55,980 bases of DNA from JABJMC01 sp964459205. GTDB taxonomy: Bacteria; Patescibacteriota; Gracilibacteria; UBA1369; UBA12473. The stretch is from assembly GCA_964459205.1 (NCBI GenBank), contig CAYWKJ010000004.1, positions 1 through 55,980 of the forward strand, given 5' to 3'. Below are positions 54,749 to 55,980 of the stretch, piece after piece. Numbering within the stretch: the first letter of the stretch is position 1; each line of letters starts with the position of its first letter. The notes under the pieces are model-generated. The model saw only the letters and a program-made list of their open reading frames with translations. It was not told the DNA's origin and did no database searches. The position numbers were made by a program, and so were the translations under genes.

Positions 54749-54777
54749 AAGGTTTTGTTCAAAAATCAAGCTACCAA

Positions 54778-54806
54778 ATACTAGGGAAACCCTTCCTGAA
54801 AGTCAA
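54778..54806 (-). promoter_or_regulatory. Sigma70 promoter of rpsT
   Basis: On the minus strand: TTGACT (54801-54806), 17-bp spacer, TAGTAT (54778-54783). ATG about 30 nt downstream. Confidence 0.7.
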
Positions 54807-54839
54807 ACAAATATTTTAACTTTCGATTTTAGGAAGGGA

Positions 54840-54848
54840 TGCTATACT
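54840..54848 (+). promoter_or_regulatory. Extended -10 promoter for the YtxH/H1-like gene
   Basis: TGC-TATACT at 54840-54848 with only a poor -35. ATG 54877 is about 28 nt downstream. Divergent from rpsT. Confidence 0.5.
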
Positions 54849-54876
54849 GAAATTCAGATCATTAACCTCCCTTAAA

Positions 54877-55461
54877 ATGGCTGGAAAAGGAAAAATTTCT
54901 CTGTTACTTGGTGTCGCCGCTGGTGCGGTCACCGGCATGTTATTCGCTCCTAATAAAGGAAAAGCGCTTCGTGACAAAATTGCTAAAGAGCGTAAATCTG
55001 GCGGATTTGGACACAAAGTTGTAGCCAAGGATCTCGCCAAAATGGCCGATGATATCTCCGTTATGGCGCAAGATGTTGCCAAAAGCGAAGAAGCCAAATT
55101 ATTTTGGCAGAAAACCACAGATACAGTCGAGGAACTTTCCAAAGGTGCCGTAGACCTAGATGATTGGGTCGCTGAAGCACATAAAAAAGCAGATTTACTT
55201 AAAAAAGCCGCTACCAAATACGCTAAGGAAAAGAAAAAATACATCAAGGAAGCCGAAGGTGTTGCCAAGAAAGGTGTTAAAAAGGCCAAAAAAGTCGCTA
55301 AAAAAGCTAAAACTACAGCTAAGAAAGTAAAAAAGACTGTAAAAAAAGCAACCCCCAAGAAAAAGGCTGCTCCCAAAAAGAAAGCTCCAGCCAAGAAAAA
55401 AACTACCCCTAAAAAGAAGGCCGCCCCTAAGAAAAAACCTACAACTAAGAAGAAGAAATAA
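54877..55461 (+). CDS. YtxH-like protein with histone H1-like tail
   Basis: 194 aa. N-terminus LLLGVAAGAVTGMLFAPNKGKALRD is a YtxH-type membrane-helix motif. A helical middle (~45-115) follows, then ~80 residues rich in Lys, Ala and Pro (KKAPAKKKTTPKKKA) like histone H1 or bacterial HU tails. The basic tail would bind nucleic acid; the hydrophobic N-terminus could hold it at the membrane, an unusual pairing. Stop and tyrA start overlap (TAATG), so they are coupled. Confidence 0.85.
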   Translation: MAGKGKISLLLGVAAGAVTGMLFAPNKGKALRDKIAKERKSGGFGHKVVAKDLAKMADDISVMAQDVAKSEEAKLFWQKTTDTVEELSKGAVDLDDWVAEAHKKADLLKKAATKYAKEKKKYIKEAEGVAKKGVKKAKKVAKKAKTTAKKVKKTVKKATPKKKAAPKKKAPAKKKTTPKKKAAPKKKPTTKKKK

Positions 55462-55980
55462 TGCCAAAAACTATCGGGATAATTGGAGGCAAGGGCCGCA
55501 TGGGCCAAGCTTTCGTCAAATTTTTAGAAGCGCAGGGACACAAACTCCTTATTTCGGATCGTCAGACAACGCTTTCTAATAAACAGCTTGCCCAAAAATC
55601 AGATGTAATTATTGTTTCCGTGCCCATTGATAAAACTAAGCAGATCATTGAGGGGATTGCTCCTCATGTTCGAAAAGGCTCTCTTTTGATGGATCTTACT
55701 TCTGTTAAGGAAATCCCAGTTAAGGCGATGCTTACGTCAAAAGCTTCGGTTATTGGCGCGCATCCAATGTGTAACGAAACCACTTTTGGGCCTGGACAAA
55801 CCATGTTGTATTGCCCCGCGCGGACTGGCAAATGGTTGCCGTGGTTTAAACAAACTTTCGAGAAAAAAGGAGGGCTTAAATTGATCAAACTTACTCCCAA
55901 AAAGCATGATGAGATGATGTCATTTGTGCAGGCCTTGATTCATTTTTCCGAATTTGCACTTGGGAAAACTTTGCATGATT
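55461..55980 (+). CDS. tyrA: Prephenate dehydrogenase, partial (runs off the window)
   Basis: The first 173 codons of an NAD(P)-dependent prephenate dehydrogenase in tyrosine synthesis. Rossmann motif IIGGKGRMGQAF, then DVIIVSVPIDKTKQII, LLMDLTSVKEIPV, IGAHPMCNETTFGPGQ and HDEMMSFVQALIHFSEFA, very like the TyrA domain of the E. coli T-protein. Starts in the stop codon of the YtxH-like gene. The C-terminal dimerisation helices lie outside the window. Confidence 0.93.
   Translation, partial: MPKTIGIIGGKGRMGQAFVKFLEAQGHKLLISDRQTTLSNKQLAQKSDVIIVSVPIDKTKQIIEGIAPHVRKGSLLMDLTSVKEIPVKAMLTSKASVIGAHPMCNETTFGPGQTMLYCPARTGKWLPWFKQTFEKKGGLKLIKLTPKKHDEMMSFVQALIHFSEFALGKTLHD

Noticed and set aside
54816..55508. 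Long minus-strand Phe/Leu-rich frame opposite the YtxH-like gene
   Set aside because: Mirror image of Lys/Ala codons in a clear gene on the plus strand.
1..55980. CRISPR array
   Set aside because: No evenly spaced short repeats with unique spacers and no cas gene.

Overview
The window reads as a chromosomal segment of a Candidate Phyla Radiation (Patescibacteria) bacterium, most like Peregrinibacteria. This is inferred from gene content: a long cysteine-rich repeat protein beside a VirD4/TraG-like ATPase, several large orphan proteins, S-layer-type surface proteins, a sortase, and SLH, PKD and thrombospondin-3 repeats. TGA behaves as a normal stop (for example at the end of mnmA), so the Gracilibacteria/Absconditabacteria recoding is absent. 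Genes are tightly packed and few starts have a Shine-Dalgarno sequence. Many transcription units carry near-consensus sigma70 promoters with 16-17 bp spacers. Two runs of exactly 100 N (33238-33337 and 44860-44959) are scaffold gaps inside tandem repeats of surface-protein genes.

Layout. 1-9.9 kb: aroD, a structured intergenic element, ychF, an orphan gene, a HisA-like protein without its catalytic acids, rel (ppGpp), mnmA, then an M23 peptidase-sortase operon. 10-16 kb: two acidic/coiled-coil orphan units on the minus strand, ligA, and an orphan protein with a PEPT-type repeat. 16-21.6 kb, minus strand: comF, two GT4 glycosyltransferases, dnaX, folC, probably co-transcribed. 21.6-22.5 kb: a gene-poor stretch with a frameshifted small secreted protein between 24-bp direct repeats, a highly structured leader or RNA, tRNA-Val(GAC), and a duplicated copy of the tRNA 3' end. 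22.5-27.8 kb: Cys-rich repeat protein, VirD4-like ATPase, GT2 glycosyltransferase, GIY-YIG protein. 27.8-33 kb: a MacA/YknX-like adaptor divergent from a MacB-like ATPase and two permeases. 33-38 kb: a Pro/Gly-rich protein with a charged C-terminal domain, a PKD-SLH surface protein, proS. 38-44 kb, minus strand: an orphan gene, then a run VanX-like dipeptidase, ddl, FtsA/PilM-like actin homologue, bitopic membrane protein. 44.1-48.5 kb: a giant surface protein (TSP3 repeats, two CARDB domains, a Kazal motif, SLH domains) closed by a strong terminator. 48.6-50 kb: rpmF, nusB, rnc. 50-54.2 kb: five minus-strand orphan genes, mostly with their own promoters, ending at a tRNA with CAU anticodon (probably tRNA-Ile2). 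54.3-56 kb: rpsT, a YtxH/histone-H1-like protein, and the start of tyrA.

How it fits together. Core functions (ligase, clamp-loader subunit, RNase III, NusB, L32, S20, ProRS, MnmA, YchF, Rel) alternate with cell-envelope functions (Ddl, VanX-like, M23, sortase, SLH proteins, MacAB-like exporter, glycosyltransferases). This suits a small organism with a peptidoglycan wall and an S-layer. The most unusual items are the two structured intergenic elements, the HisA-like protein, the frameshifted secreted peptide gene, the tRNA-Val 3'-end duplication, the actin-like/bitopic membrane pair, the Cys-rich/ATPase pair, a small domain shared by two otherwise unrelated proteins, and a predicted surface-displayed Kazal inhibitor motif.
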